Assembly: GCF_019704555.1 (NCBI RefSeq)
Contig: NZ_AP024745.1
Location: forward strand, 8,936,501 to 9,000,500
DNA from: Actinoplanes sp. L3-i22
GTDB taxonomy: Bacteria; Actinomycetota; Actinomycetes; Mycobacteriales; Micromonosporaceae
Reading direction: 5' to 3'
Length of the DNA: 64,000 nt
Shown here piece after piece: positions 50,719 through 60,580 of the stretch. Position 1 is the first letter of the stretch. Each line of letters starts with the position of its first letter. The position numbers and the translations under genes were made by a program. The notes under the pieces were generated by a model. The model was not told the origin of the DNA, ran no database searches, and saw only the letters and a program-made list of their open reading frames with translations.

Positions 50719-50789
50719 GCCATGTGCGAAACATGCCAGCGCCCTCCCGCAACCTGATCCTCGACAACGGATGAGGGGGAGCGAGAATC

Positions 50790-51773
50790 GTGGACGATCT
50801 CGTGGTGCGCGCCGAGGGGTTGCGCAAACGCTTCGGCAAGACACAGGCGCTCGACGGGGTGGACCTGGCCATGCGCCGGGGCACGGTGCTCGGCGTGCTG
50901 GGGCCCAACGGGGCCGGCAAGACCACCGCCGTCCGGGTGCTGGCCACCCTGCTGCGCCCGGACTCGGGCACCGCGTTCGTGGCCGGCATCGACGTGCTGC
51001 GCGAGCCGCAGAAGGTCCGCCGCCGGATCGGCCTGACCGGGCAGTACGCGTCGGTCGACGAGGACCTGACCGGCACCCAGAACCTGGTGCTGATCGGCAA
51101 GCTGCTGGACCTGACCACCCGGGACGCCCGGAAGCGGGCCGCCGAGCTGCTCGAATGGTTCGACCTGACCGAGGCGGCGGGGCGCCCGGCCAAGACGTAC
51201 TCCGGTGGCATGCGCCGCCGCCTCGACCTGGCCGCCAGCCTCGTCGGCCACCCCGAGGTGATCTTCCTGGACGAGCCGACCACCGGCCTCGACCCGGCCA
51301 AGCGCGAGGACATGTGGGGCGTCGTGCGCACCCAGGTCGCGCAGGGTTCCAGCGTGCTGCTCACCACGCAGTACCTGGAGGAGGCCGACGCCCTGGCCGA
51401 CGAGATCGTCGTGGTGAACCACGGCAAGGTGATCGCCCAGGACACCCCGGACGGGCTCAAGCGCCGGGTCGGCGGGCAGACCCTGCGCATCCGGCCGGCC
51501 GACGTGAACCGGCTGCCCGAGGTGCTGCAGATCCTCGACCAGGTCGCCTCCCCCGGCACCAACGCCGCGCCGGACACCGCCTCGGGATCCCGGCCCGGCG
51601 CCGCGTCGGTGCCGGTGACCTCGGACCGCGCCCTCGACGACGTGATCCCGGCGCTGCGCCGGGCCGGCATCGAGGTCAACGAGTTCGGCCTGCACCTGCC
51701 CAGCCTCGACGAGGTGTTCCACACGCTCACCGGCGGTGGCGAGAAAGAGAAGAAGACGGAGGCGCTGGTATGA
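50790..51773 (+). CDS. DrrA-type ABC exporter ATPase
   Basis: 327 residues, GTG after GAGGGGGAG. Walker A GPNGAGKTT (about 39-47), Q-loop GLTGQYASVDEDLTG, signature YSGGMRRRLDLA, Walker B VIFLDEPTTGLD, His switch TTQYLEEA. The C-terminal domain after about 220 is DrrA-like. It powers export of drugs or a natural product with the adjacent permease. The stop overlaps the permease start (ATGA). Confidence 0.9.
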   Translation: MDDLVVRAEGLRKRFGKTQALDGVDLAMRRGTVLGVLGPNGAGKTTAVRVLATLLRPDSGTAFVAGIDVLREPQKVRRRIGLTGQYASVDEDLTGTQNLVLIGKLLDLTTRDARKRAAELLEWFDLTEAAGRPAKTYSGGMRRRLDLAASLVGHPEVIFLDEPTTGLDPAKREDMWGVVRTQVAQGSSVLLTTQYLEEADALADEIVVVNHGKVIAQDTPDGLKRRVGGQTLRIRPADVNRLPEVLQILDQVASPGTNAAPDTASGSRPGAASVPVTSDRALDDVIPALRRAGIEVNEFGLHLPSLDEVFHTLTGGGEKEKKTEALV

Positions 51774-52591
51774 GCACCGCAGTTCTGGACGACGCACCCA
51801 TCCGCCTGGACACGCCCCGCGGGGGATCGTTCCTCGCGCTGGTCCGGCACAGCGGCGCGCTCGCCAAGCGCAGCCTGATCAAGACCGTGCGCACGCCCGA
51901 GGCGCTGATCGACGTGACCATCCAGCCGGTCATCTTCCTGCTGATGTTCACCTACCTGTTCGGCGGCGCCATCGCCGGCGGCGACCGGCACGCCTACCTG
52001 CAGTTCCTGCTGCCCGGCATGCTCGGTCAGTCGCTCGCCATGGGCGGCATCGCGCTCGGCCAGAACCTCAACGCCGACATCGAGAAGGGGGTCTTCGACC
52101 GGTTCCGGTCGCTGCCGGTCTCCCGGTCGGCGCCCCTGGTCGGCGCGGTCATGGCGGACATCGTCCGCTACCTCACGGTGTGCGTGGTGACCCTGGGCAT
52201 CGGCGCGGTGATGGGCTTCCGGATCCAGACCGACGCCCCGGCCACCCTGGCCGCGGTGGCCCTGGCCGTCGGCTTCGGCCTCTGCTTCGGCTGGATCTCG
52301 GTCTGGGTCGGCATGATCGTGCGCACCTCGGGCGCCGTGCAGGGCGTGATGTTCCTGCTGGTCTTCCCGCTCTCGTTCGGCAGCAACGTGTTCGTGGCGA
52401 CCGAGACCCTGCCCGGCTGGCTGCAGGCCTTCGTCAAGGTCAACCCGATCACGCACCTGGTCGGGGCGGAACGCGGCCTGCTGATCGGCGGGCCGGTCGC
52501 CCACCACCTGTTGATGACCCTGGCCTGGATGGCCGGCCTGCTGGTGGTCTTCGTGCCGCTGGCCCTGCGCGCTTACAACAAGCGCACCTGA
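51770..52591 (+). CDS. DrrB-type ABC-2 exporter permease
   Basis: 273 residues with six membrane helices (ABC-2 type). The region EKGVFDRFRSLPVSRSAPLVG and the helix MFLLVFPLSFGSNVFV match daunorubicin-resistance permeases. It is translationally coupled to the ATPase gene. The stop codon abuts the stop of the convergent SARP gene with no gap. Substrate unknown; no biosynthetic genes are adjacent. Confidence 0.9.
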   Translation: MSTAVLDDAPIRLDTPRGGSFLALVRHSGALAKRSLIKTVRTPEALIDVTIQPVIFLLMFTYLFGGAIAGGDRHAYLQFLLPGMLGQSLAMGGIALGQNLNADIEKGVFDRFRSLPVSRSAPLVGAVMADIVRYLTVCVVTLGIGAVMGFRIQTDAPATLAAVALAVGFGLCFGWISVWVGMIVRTSGAVQGVMFLLVFPLSFGSNVFVATETLPGWLQAFVKVNPITHLVGAERGLLIGGPVAHHLLMTLAWMAGLLVVFVPLALRAYNKRT

Positions 52592-55500
52592 TTAACCCTC
52601 CAAAGCACGCAGCTGGCCCGGGTTCACCCGGGCCAGCGCTGTCGTCGGGTCCAGGGCCCAGCCAGCCGCGTACGCCTCGGCGAACCCGTCGTCGCCCAGC
52701 GCCGCCCGGTTCCGCCGGGTCAGCTCGGCCACCTGCAGGTCGGTCGGGTCGTGCGAACCCCGCAACCGGGCCGCCGCGCCCAGCAGCTGCGCCGCCTCCC
52801 GGGGCCGGCCGACCAGGTCCGCCAGCCCGGCCGCACCCACCGCGACCAGCGACAGGATCGGCATGTCCCGGGTCTCCTGGGCCGCCGCGTACGACAGGAC
52901 CAGCGCCTTCTCCGCCCGCACCGGATCACCCCGGCGCAGCGCGAGCGTGGCCCGCACCCCCTCGATGATCGCGGTGCCGTGGTCGCCGTTCATGAAGTCG
53001 GGCCCGCCCGTCCGGAGGCCGACCTCGGCCCGCCCGAGCAGCTCCTCGGCCCGGTCCAGATCGCCCAGGGTGACCATCATCCCGGCCTCCAGGGCGTCGA
53101 TGAGCAGCATCATCTCCGGCGACGTGGCCCGCTCGGCCCGCACCCGCGCGCCGGTCAGCGCCGCGATCGCCTCGGCCGGCTCGCCGCGCCGCAGATGCAG
53201 GTCGGCCGCCCGCAGGTCGATGAAGATCTCGTCACCCAGGTCGAGCGAGCCGAACTCGCCGGCCAGCGACCTCGCCGCGGTCAGATCGGCCAGGGCGCCG
53301 TCCAGGTCACCGTCGTACTGCCGGAGCAGCGCCCGCAACGGCAGCACGGTCGCCTGCCCCCACCGGTCACCGGCCGCCCGGAACCCGGCCAGCGCGGCCG
53401 TCACGTCGACCCGGACCTGCTGGACGTCGCCGTTGTTCTCGGCCACCTGGGCCCGGAACAGCTGCGCCAGCGCGGCCACCCACGCGTCCGGCCCGTCCAC
53501 CAGCTGATTCATCCGGGCCTGGGCGGCGTCCCGCTCGTCGGCCATGAACAGCACCACCGCGGACAGCGCCCCGACCAGCCCGGGCAGCTCCGGATGCGAC
53601 ATCAGCCGGCCGGACAGCGCCCGCAGCCGGTCCTGTCGCTGCTGGACGGTCTCGGCCATCATCACCACCTCGGAGCCCACCCGGTTGAGCGTGAGCACCG
53701 CCTCGGCGCAGTCGGCGACCAGCCGGCTCCGCTCCCCCGGCAGCTTCAGCGCCTCGTGCAGCCAGAACGCGGCGTCGGCGTGCCGGCCGAACATCTGCCA
53801 GTACCACACCAGGCTCAGCGCCAGCCGGGTCGCGCCGTCCGCGTCCCCCTCGTCGCACAGGTGGCGCAGGGCGGCCAGCGCGTTGTCGTACTCCGCGCGC
53901 AGCACGACCAGCGCGTCCAGCTGCTCGGCGGTGCGCAGCCGCGGATCGTGCTCGGCGACCAGGTCGGACAGGTAGCCAGCGGCCAGCCGCCGGGCCCCGG
54001 TCAGCGAGCCCTGGGAGGCGAGCTGGTCGATCCCGTACTCCCGCAGGGTCTCCAGCATCCGGTACCGGCCGTCCGGCGTGCGCTGCAGCAGCGACTTGTC
54101 GACCAGCGCGGCCAGCAGATCCGGGATCAGCCCGGCCGGCACCCCGGCGTCCGCGCAGACCGCCGTCGCCGAACCCGCGGTCACCCCGCCGGGCAGCACC
54201 GACACCCGCTCCGCCACGGTCCGCTCGCCGGCGGCCAGCAGCTCCCAGCTCCACGCGATCACCGCGCGCAGCGTCCGGTGCCGCGGCAGCGCCGTCCGGC
54301 TGCCGGTGGTGAGCAGGCGGAACCGGTCGTCCAGGCCGTCGGCCAGCTCGCGCAGCCCGAGCGTGCGCAGCCGGGCCGCGGCCAGCTCCAGCGCCAGCGG
54401 CAGGCCGTCCAGCCGGCGCACGATCTGCACCACGTCGGCCACCGTCGTGTCGTCCACCTCGAACCCGGGCAGCACCGCGGCGGCCCGCTCGGCGAACAGT
54501 CGCACCGCCGGCGACCGCCGGGCCTGGTCCGGCGCGCCCGGCTCGGGCATCCCCAGCGGCCCGAGCGGCACCAGCGCCTCGCCGTCCACCGCCAGCGGCT
54601 CGCGGCTGGTCGCCAGGATCCGCAGCCCCGGGCAGCGCACCAGCAGCGCCGTCGCCAGGTGCGCGACCGCGTCGATCAGGTGCTCGCAGTTGTCCACCAG
54701 GAACAGGCACTCGCGCGTCGCGAACTGGTCGACCAGCACGTCCAGGTCGGTGCGCCCCTCCGGCCGCAGCCCCGAACCCCCCTCGAAGATCGCCGAGGCG
54801 CGCAGCCCGGTCGCGGTCACCACGGCCGCCGGCAGCTCGGCCGGCGCGGTCACCGCCGCCAGGTCGATCAGCCAGACCCCGTCCCGGAACTCCCCGCGCC
54901 GGCGCCGCGCCGCCTGCGTCGCCAGCCGCGTCTTCCCGGCGCCGCCGGGCCCCAGCACGGTGATCAGCCGCCCCACCGCCAGCAGGGCGTCGACCCGGGC
55001 AAGATCGGCCTCACGGCCGATAAAGCTGGTCAGTGGTTCCGGCAGGTTGCTCGCCGCCGGCTTGCTCTCGTTCCGAGACACACCATTCGCCGGTACGGCC
55101 TCGGCCCCGCGCCCCACCCGGGCCGTTCCCTCGGGACCAGCCGCCTCGTCCGCAGCCGCCGCCTCGCCCAGCCCGGTGCTCGCCCCACCCCGCCCGGCGC
55201 CCGCCGCACCCCGCCCGGTGCCCGCCGCGCCCAGCCCGGCGTTCGCCGTGCCCCGCCCGGTGCTTGCCGCGCCGTTTCCCGGCCCGGCGCTCATTTCGGA
55301 AATGTCGGAACCGCGCAGCAGGCGCAAGTGCCGCTCCCGCAACGCCGCCCCCGGATCCGCCCCGAGCCGATCCGCGACCTCTTCCCGGACCTGCTCATAC
55401 AGCGCGAGCGCGTCCGCCTGCCGCCCCTGGGCCGCGAGCGTGTCCATCAGCAGCCCGGTGACCCGCTCGTCCAGCGGATGTTCCTCGAGCAGCCGGGTGA

Positions 55501-56059
55501 GCCGCCCCTCGGCCGCATCGAACCGCCCGAGCAGCAGATCCGTCTCGGCCACGTCGGCCAGCGCCGAGCCGACCGACCGGCCCAGCCGCACCCCGACCGC
55601 CTCGGCCACCGCGCCGACCTCGGCCACCATCGGCCCGCGCACCAGCTCGACGGCCGCCCCGAGCAGCTCGGCGGCCCCGGCCACGTCCCCGGCCCGCAGC
55701 TTCTGCCGCCCGCTCCCGGCCAGCCGCTCGAACCGGATCACGTCCACGTCGTCGTCGCCCACCGCGAGCCGGTAGCCACCCTCGTCCTGGGTCACCGCGT
55801 CGGCGTCCCCGAGCACCCGGCGCAGCCGCGACACCAGCGACTGCAGCGCGTTCGCCGGATCGGCCGGCCGGTCCAGCGGCCACAGCGAGTCCACCAGCGC
55901 CCCGGCCCCGACCGGCCGCCCGGCCGCCAGCGCCAGCCGCACGAGCAGCCCGCGAAGCCTCGCCCCCGGCACCGCGAGATCGGCCGCACCCCGCCCGACC
56001 CGCAACCCCCCGAACAGCTCCACCCGCAACCGCCCGGCACCCTCCCCGTGCTCGCTCAC
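52592..56059 (-). CDS. SARP/AfsR-like regulator with NB-ARC and TPR-like region
   Basis: 1155 residues. An N-terminal OmpR-like winged helix (about 10-95) and BTAD (about 100-245) form the SARP module. A linker of seven-residue repeats follows (about 256-300: GAASTGR, GTANAGL, GAAGTGR, GAAGAGR, GGASTGL). The NB-ARC ATPase has Walker A GPGGAGKTRLA (about 366) and Walker B-like CLFLVDN. The C-terminal half is helical and TPR-like. Such proteins activate secondary metabolism. GTG after GAGAGGATC was chosen over a start 12 codons upstream. Confidence 0.88.
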   Translation of the reverse strand: MSEHGEGAGRLRVELFGGLRVGRGAADLAVPGARLRGLLVRLALAAGRPVGAGALVDSLWPLDRPADPANALQSLVSRLRRVLGDADAVTQDEGGYRLAVGDDDVDVIRFERLAGSGRQKLRAGDVAGAAELLGAAVELVRGPMVAEVGAVAEAVGVRLGRSVGSALADVAETDLLLGRFDAAEGRLTRLLEEHPLDERVTGLLMDTLAAQGRQADALALYEQVREEVADRLGADPGAALRERHLRLLRGSDISEMSAGPGNGAASTGRGTANAGLGAAGTGRGAAGAGRGGASTGLGEAAAADEAAGPEGTARVGRGAEAVPANGVSRNESKPAASNLPEPLTSFIGREADLARVDALLAVGRLITVLGPGGAGKTRLATQAARRRRGEFRDGVWLIDLAAVTAPAELPAAVVTATGLRASAIFEGGSGLRPEGRTDLDVLVDQFATRECLFLVDNCEHLIDAVAHLATALLVRCPGLRILATSREPLAVDGEALVPLGPLGMPEPGAPDQARRSPAVRLFAERAAAVLPGFEVDDTTVADVVQIVRRLDGLPLALELAAARLRTLGLRELADGLDDRFRLLTTGSRTALPRHRTLRAVIAWSWELLAAGERTVAERVSVLPGGVTAGSATAVCADAGVPAGLIPDLLAALVDKSLLQRTPDGRYRMLETLREYGIDQLASQGSLTGARRLAAGYLSDLVAEHDPRLRTAEQLDALVVLRAEYDNALAALRHLCDEGDADGATRLALSLVWYWQMFGRHADAAFWLHEALKLPGERSRLVADCAEAVLTLNRVGSEVVMMAETVQQRQDRLRALSGRLMSHPELPGLVGALSAVVLFMADERDAAQARMNQLVDGPDAWVAALAQLFRAQVAENNGDVQQVRVDVTAALAGFRAAGDRWGQATVLPLRALLRQYDGDLDGALADLTAARSLAGEFGSLDLGDEIFIDLRAADLHLRRGEPAEAIAALTGARVRAERATSPEMMLLIDALEAGMMVTLGDLDRAEELLGRAEVGLRTGGPDFMNGDHGTAIIEGVRATLALRRGDPVRAEKALVLSYAAAQETRDMPILSLVAVGAAGLADLVGRPREAAQLLGAAARLRGSHDPTDLQVAELTRRNRAALGDDGFAEAYAAGWALDPTTALARVNPGQLRALEG

Positions 56060-56149
56060 GCAGCGATCCTCTCGCGCCCGCCCCACCCACACCAAACCGT
56101 TTCCCCACCCACCCCCTCAACCCGACCTCAGCCCCCACTCAGCCAACCC

Positions 56150-56530
56150 AACCGCCCAGCCCCACCCAGCCCAGCCCCACCCAGCCCAGCGCAGCCCCAC
56201 CCAGCCCCACCCAGCCCCACCCAGCCCCGCCGAGCCCCGCCGAGCCCCGCCGAGCCTCGGCCCACCCCGCGGCCTCCGCCCCGCCGAGCCCAGACTCGGC
56301 CCACCCCGCGGCCTCCGCCCCGCCCGGCCCCGCCCGGCCCGGCCAGCCTCGGCCCACCCAGCCCCGCCTCCGCCCTGCCCGGCCCGCTTGGCCTTCGCCC
56401 GCCGCGCCCCGCCGCGCCCCGCCGCGCCCAGCCGCGCCCCGCCGCGCCCAGCCGCGCCCCGCCGCGCCCAGCCGCGCCCCGCCCCGCCGCGCCCAGCCCA
56501 GCCCGGCCGCCCGGCTTCTGCTCGCCACAC
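56150..56530. repeat. Second pentanucleotide-periodic repeat region
   Basis: About 380 bp of C-rich 5-bp words (CCCAG, CCCCA, CCCCG, later CGCGC/CCAGC) on the plus strand, more degenerate than the array at 13896-14185 but of the same kind. It lies between the start of the SARP gene and the end of a response-regulator gene, both on the minus strand. Long Gly/Arg/Ala-rich ORFs in it are artefacts. From 56531 to 56669 no gene is seen. Confidence 0.8.
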
Positions 56531-56669
56531 CGCCCCATGCCGCCCCGCAGCGCCGCCGCGAGCGCCCCGTCAAGTCAAGGCCTCTAAGGCATCCTAGGAG
56601 GCTAGCCTGAATCCAACGCAGCAGCTCGGGAGGTGCGAAGCCGGCAAAACCCGCGGGAAGAGCGCCGCG

Positions 56670-57332
56670 TCAGGGGGCGCCGACGAGACCTGACTGATAG
56701 GCCAGGATCACGGCCTGCACCCGGTCACGCAACGCGAGCTTGGTCAGGATCCGCGAGACGTAGGTCTTCACCGTCTCCTGCCCGATCACCATCTGCCCGG
56801 CGATCTCCGCATTGGACAACCCCTCCGCGATCAGCCGGAACACTTCCAGCTCCCGCGGCGTGAGCACCGCCAGCCGCTCGTCCAACCCCGGCGCCGAAGC
56901 CCGGACCCGATCGCCGAACCGCCCGACCAGCCCCCGGGTCACCGCCGGCGCGAGCAGCGCCTCGCCCCGGGCCACGGTCCGGATCCCGTCGATCAGCTCG
57001 GCCGGCTGCGCGTCCTTGAGCAGGAACCCACTGGCCCCGGCCCGCAGCGCCGCATAGACGTATTTGTCCAGGTTGAACGTGGTCACCACGAGCACCTTGA
57101 TCGGGTCGGCGACATCCGGCCCGGCCAGCCGCCGGGTCGCCTCGATCCCGTCGAGCACCGGCATCTGGATGTCCATCACCACGACGTCGGGCCGCAGCCG
57201 GTGCGCGAGCTGCACCCCCGACTCCCCGTCGGACGCCTCGCCGACCACCTCGAGGTCCGGCTGGAGTCCGAAAACGGTCACGAACCCGGCCCGGATCAGC
57301 GCCTGGTCGTCGCAGACCAGCACCCGGATCAC
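56670..57332 (-). CDS. NarL-type response regulator
   Basis: 220 residues. Receiver VLVCDDQ, VVVMDIQMP (Asp about 54) and FLLKDA; HTH LTPRELEVFRLIAEGLSNAEIA and ETVKTYVSRILTKL. GTG start overlaps the kinase stop (GTGA). Part of a two-gene two-component system with no obvious local target; the promoter must lie upstream of the kinase gene. Confidence 0.9.
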   Translation of the reverse strand: MIRVLVCDDQALIRAGFVTVFGLQPDLEVVGEASDGESGVQLAHRLRPDVVVMDIQMPVLDGIEATRRLAGPDVADPIKVLVVTTFNLDKYVYAALRAGASGFLLKDAQPAELIDGIRTVARGEALLAPAVTRGLVGRFGDRVRASAPGLDERLAVLTPRELEVFRLIAEGLSNAEIAGQMVIGQETVKTYVSRILTKLALRDRVQAVILAYQSGLVGAP

Positions 57333-58483
57333 GCGCCGGCCCCGAGCGGCAGCCGAACCCGTACGGTGAAATCGCCTTGGGGGTTTCCGGTGGCCTCGAA
57401 GGTGCCGCCGAAGACCTTGACCCGCTCGCCCAGCCCGGTCAGGCCGCGCCCGGGCACCACCGCGCCGCGGAAGGAACCTTCGGTGACCACCTCGATCTCG
57501 GTTCCTTCCGTCGCGTGCCGCACCCGCACCCGGGTGGGTCGTCCCTGCGCGTGCTTCACCGCGTTGGTCAGCCCCTCCTGCACCACCCGGTAGATCGCCA
57601 GCCCGAGTCCGCCGTCCGGGCCGGGCCCGCCCTCCTCGGCGAAGTCGACCGGTTGCCCGGCCCGGCGCATCCGCTCGACCAGGTCGGTCACGCGGCCGGG
57701 CTCGTGCTCGGCGAGGGCGTTCCCGTCCAGGACGCCGAGCAGCCGCCGCAGCTCGGTCAGCGCCTCCCGCCCGCTCCGGCCGACCGCGGCGATCCCGTCG
57801 GCGGCGCGCGCCGCGTCGGCGGTGACGAGCAGCCCGGCCATGTCGGCCTGCACCACCATCGCGGTGACGTGGTGGGTGACCACGTCGTGCAGTTCCCGCG
57901 CGATCCGGCCCCGCTCGTCACTGATCGCCAGGCGCACGCTGGCCTCCCGTTTCCGCAGCTCGTCGTGCTGTCGCGAGCGCACCCACGCGCCCGCGCCCCA
58001 GCACGCCGCGAGCACCACGAAGAACGTCGCGTAGTTGATCACGTGCTCGGTCGAGCCCCGCTCGTGCAGCGCGATCGCGAGCGCCACGTAGCCGGCCACC
58101 CCGGCCGCGGCCACCTCCCGGCGGAACCGCTCCTGGTGCGCGCCGACGCTGTAGAGCACGAGCAGCAGCGCCATCCCGGCGATCGTCACCGGATAGCCGC
58201 CGAGCTGGTAGACGCCCCAGGCGAGCCCACCGGCCGCGAGGCTGACCGCCGGCCAGCGTCGGCGCGGCACCAGGGCCAGGGCCTGGATCACCAGCAGCCC
58301 GAGGCTGAGCCCGGTGGCGCCGTGCAGGTGCAGTTCACCGATCTGGAGGCCGAGCTCGGCGAGGCCGGGCACGAACGCGGCGACGATCAGCAACCCGGCG
58401 CCGACGGCGTCCCGGACCATCGGGCTCAGCCCTCTCCACCAGCGCACGAGGAGGAAGCTTAGTCGCCCCGAGAATGGCGTCAT
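57329..58483 (-). CDS. Sensor histidine kinase (HisKA_3)
   Basis: About 384 residues. Residues 15-165 hold five to six membrane helices. The His box is RGRIARELHDVVTHHVTAM and the ATPase region has QEGLTNAVKHA and GRGLTGLGERV. It phosphorylates the overlapping NarL-type regulator. The start is uncertain: ATG at 58483, or GTG two codons upstream. It is divergent from the phospholipase gene across about 54 bp. Confidence 0.87.
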   Translation of the reverse strand: MTPFSGRLSFLLVRWWRGLSPMVRDAVGAGLLIVAAFVPGLAELGLQIGELHLHGATGLSLGLLVIQALALVPRRRWPAVSLAAGGLAWGVYQLGGYPVTIAGMALLLVLYSVGAHQERFRREVAAAGVAGYVALAIALHERGSTEHVINYATFFVVLAACWGAGAWVRSRQHDELRKREASVRLAISDERGRIARELHDVVTHHVTAMVVQADMAGLLVTADAARAADGIAAVGRSGREALTELRRLLGVLDGNALAEHEPGRVTDLVERMRRAGQPVDFAEEGGPGPDGGLGLAIYRVVQEGLTNAVKHAQGRPTRVRVRHATEGTEIEVVTEGSFRGAVVPGRGLTGLGERVKVFGGTFEATGNPQGDFTVRVRLPLGAGA

Positions 58484-58537
58484 CAACACCCGTAAATGTC
58501 ACCGCGGGGCTACCTTCGGTGCATAGCGTCCGCGGCC

Positions 58538-60528
58538 GTGGCCAGCGTGGATCGTCGCAAGTTTCTGCAGATGCTGGGCATGCCGGCGATAGCCGCCGCC
58601 ATGCCCACGGGCCTCGAGAAGGCCCTCGCCATCCCGGCGAACAATCGCACCGGGTCGATTCAGGACGTCGAGCACGTCATCTTCCTGATGCAGGAGAACC
58701 GTTCGTTCGATCACTACTTCGGCACGCTCCGCGGCGTCCGCGGGTTCGCCGACCCGCACCCGGCGCGCAAGCCGTCCGGCGAGTCCGTGTGGCACCAGGA
58801 CGGGCTGCTGCCGTTCCGGCCGGACGTCGAGGACCTGGGCGGCACCTTCCTCCCGGATCCGCCGCACGGGTGGGACGACACGCACGCCGCCTGGAACGCC
58901 GGGCGGTACGACAAGTGGGTGCCCAACAAGGGCGTGCAGACCATGACCCACCACACCCGGGCGGATCTGCCCTACCACTTCGCGCTCGCGGACGCGTTCA
59001 CGGTCTGCGACAACTACCACTGCTCGCTGCTCGGCCCGACCGACCCGAACCGCTACCACATGTGGTCCGGCTGGGTCGGCAACGACGGCCGGGGTGGCGG
59101 CCCGGTGATCACCAACGCCGAGGCCGGCTACGACTGGACCACCTATCCGGAGCGGCTGGAGGAGGCCGGCGTCTCGTGGAAGGTGTACCAGGACGTCGGG
59201 CTCGGCCTGACCGCCGCCGGGTACTGGGGCTGGACCTCGGACCCGTTCATCGGCAACTACGGCGACAACGCCCTGCTCTACTTCCACCAGTACCAGAACG
59301 CGCAGCCCGGGGACCCGCTCGCGGACAAGGCGAAGACCGGCACCGAGGTGAACGAGCTCGGCCGCAGCCCCGAGCAGCTGCTCGCCGACTTCCGTAAGGA
59401 CGTGGAGAACGGGACGCTGCCGGAGGTCTCCTGGATCGTCGCGCCGGAGGCGTACACCGAGCACCCGAACTGGGAGCCGCACTACGGCGCCTGGTACGTC
59501 TCGCAGGTCATCGACATCCTGGCGGCGAACCCGGCGATCTGGTCGAAGATGGCGCTGTTCGTCACGTACGACGAGGAGGGTGGTTTCTTCGATCACCTCG
59601 TCCCGCCGACGCCGGACCCGGCGCGCTCGACCGTCTCCACGGCCGACGAACTCTACGGAGGCGGGGCGGGCACCAGGCCGGGCCGTACGGATTCGGCATC
59701 CGCGTCCCGATGCTCGTCGTCTCCCCGTGGACCCGCGGCGGCTGGGTGAACTCGCAGGCGTTCGACCACACCTCACTGATCCGGTTCCTGGAGCGCCGCT
59801 TCGGGATCGCCGAGCCGAACATCACCCCGTGGCGGCGGGCCGTCGCCGGCGATCTGACCAGCGCGTTCGACTTCACGACGCCGAATCGTCGCCCGGTCGA
59901 CCTGCCCGAGACGGCGCAGTTCAAGCCGGCCGAGCTGACCCGGCAGCCGGACGAGATCCCGGTCCCGCCGGCCGATCCGGAGCTGCCGGCGCAGGAGCGC
60001 GGCGTCCGGCCGGCCCGGGCGCTGCCCTACACCCTGCACGCGGACGCGACCGCCGACACCATCGAACTGCACAACATCGGAAAATCAACGGCGGTTTTCG
60101 GCGTACGGCCGTCGGGCGCCGACCCGAGGTCCTTCACGGTCGAACCCGGCAAGCATCTGATCAGCGGGTTCACCAGCGACGACGTCGAGGTGCACGGGCC
60201 GAACGGGTTCTACCGCCGGTTCCGCCGCGGCGACGTCAAGCTGGTGGTGCGGGCCCGCTACGACGAGCGCCGGGACACCGTCCTGCTGGAGATCCGCAAC
60301 AACGGCCGGAGCCACGCCCAGGTCACCGTCGCGGACCGGTACACCCGGCACGCGGCCACCCTGAGCCTGCGCCCCGGCACCACCCGGACCTCGCAGATCG
60401 ACGCGAGCCGCACGCACGGCTGGTACGACGTCACGGTCACCTCGGGCAGCACCGTGACGCAGTACGCCGGCCACCTGGAGAACGGTACGGACAGCATCAC
60501 CGACCCGGGCATGGGCGGCCTGATCTGA
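58538..60528 (+). pseudogene. Secreted phospholipase C (PlcN/PF04185 type), frameshifted
   Basis: A Tat signal (VDRRKFLQMLG) precedes the phosphoesterase domain with EHVIFLMQENRSFDHYFGT, the family hallmark, and FVTYDEEGGFFDH. Near 59660-59671 the frame is lost in a G-run (GGCGGGGCGGG); one extra G would restore GGHQAGPYGFGIRVPMLVVS and a 663-residue enzyme, the normal length. The C-terminal part (to 60528) contains the DUF756-like beta domains. The enzyme would hydrolyse phospholipids outside the cell. A real mutation or a sequencing error are both possible. GTG is chosen as start; ATG at 58496 is in frame. Confidence 0.85.
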
Positions 60529-60538
60529 GCACCGGCAC

Positions 60539-60580
60539 GGCCTGCCTCAGAGCTGGGACCGGATCCAGCCGAGGCAGGCC
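60539..60580. terminator. Hairpin at the convergent phospholipase/peptidase ends
   Basis: GGCCTGCCTC pairs perfectly with GAGGCAGGCC across a 22-base loop that itself can form GCTGG/CCAGC. It starts ten bases after the phospholipase stop and overlaps the 3' end of the convergent peptidase gene. Confidence 0.6.

Noticed and set aside
52751..56587. A 1278-codon plus-strand open frame
   Set aside because: It mirrors the SARP/NB-ARC gene and runs into the pentanucleotide repeat; composition is Pro/Arg/Gln-rich without domains.
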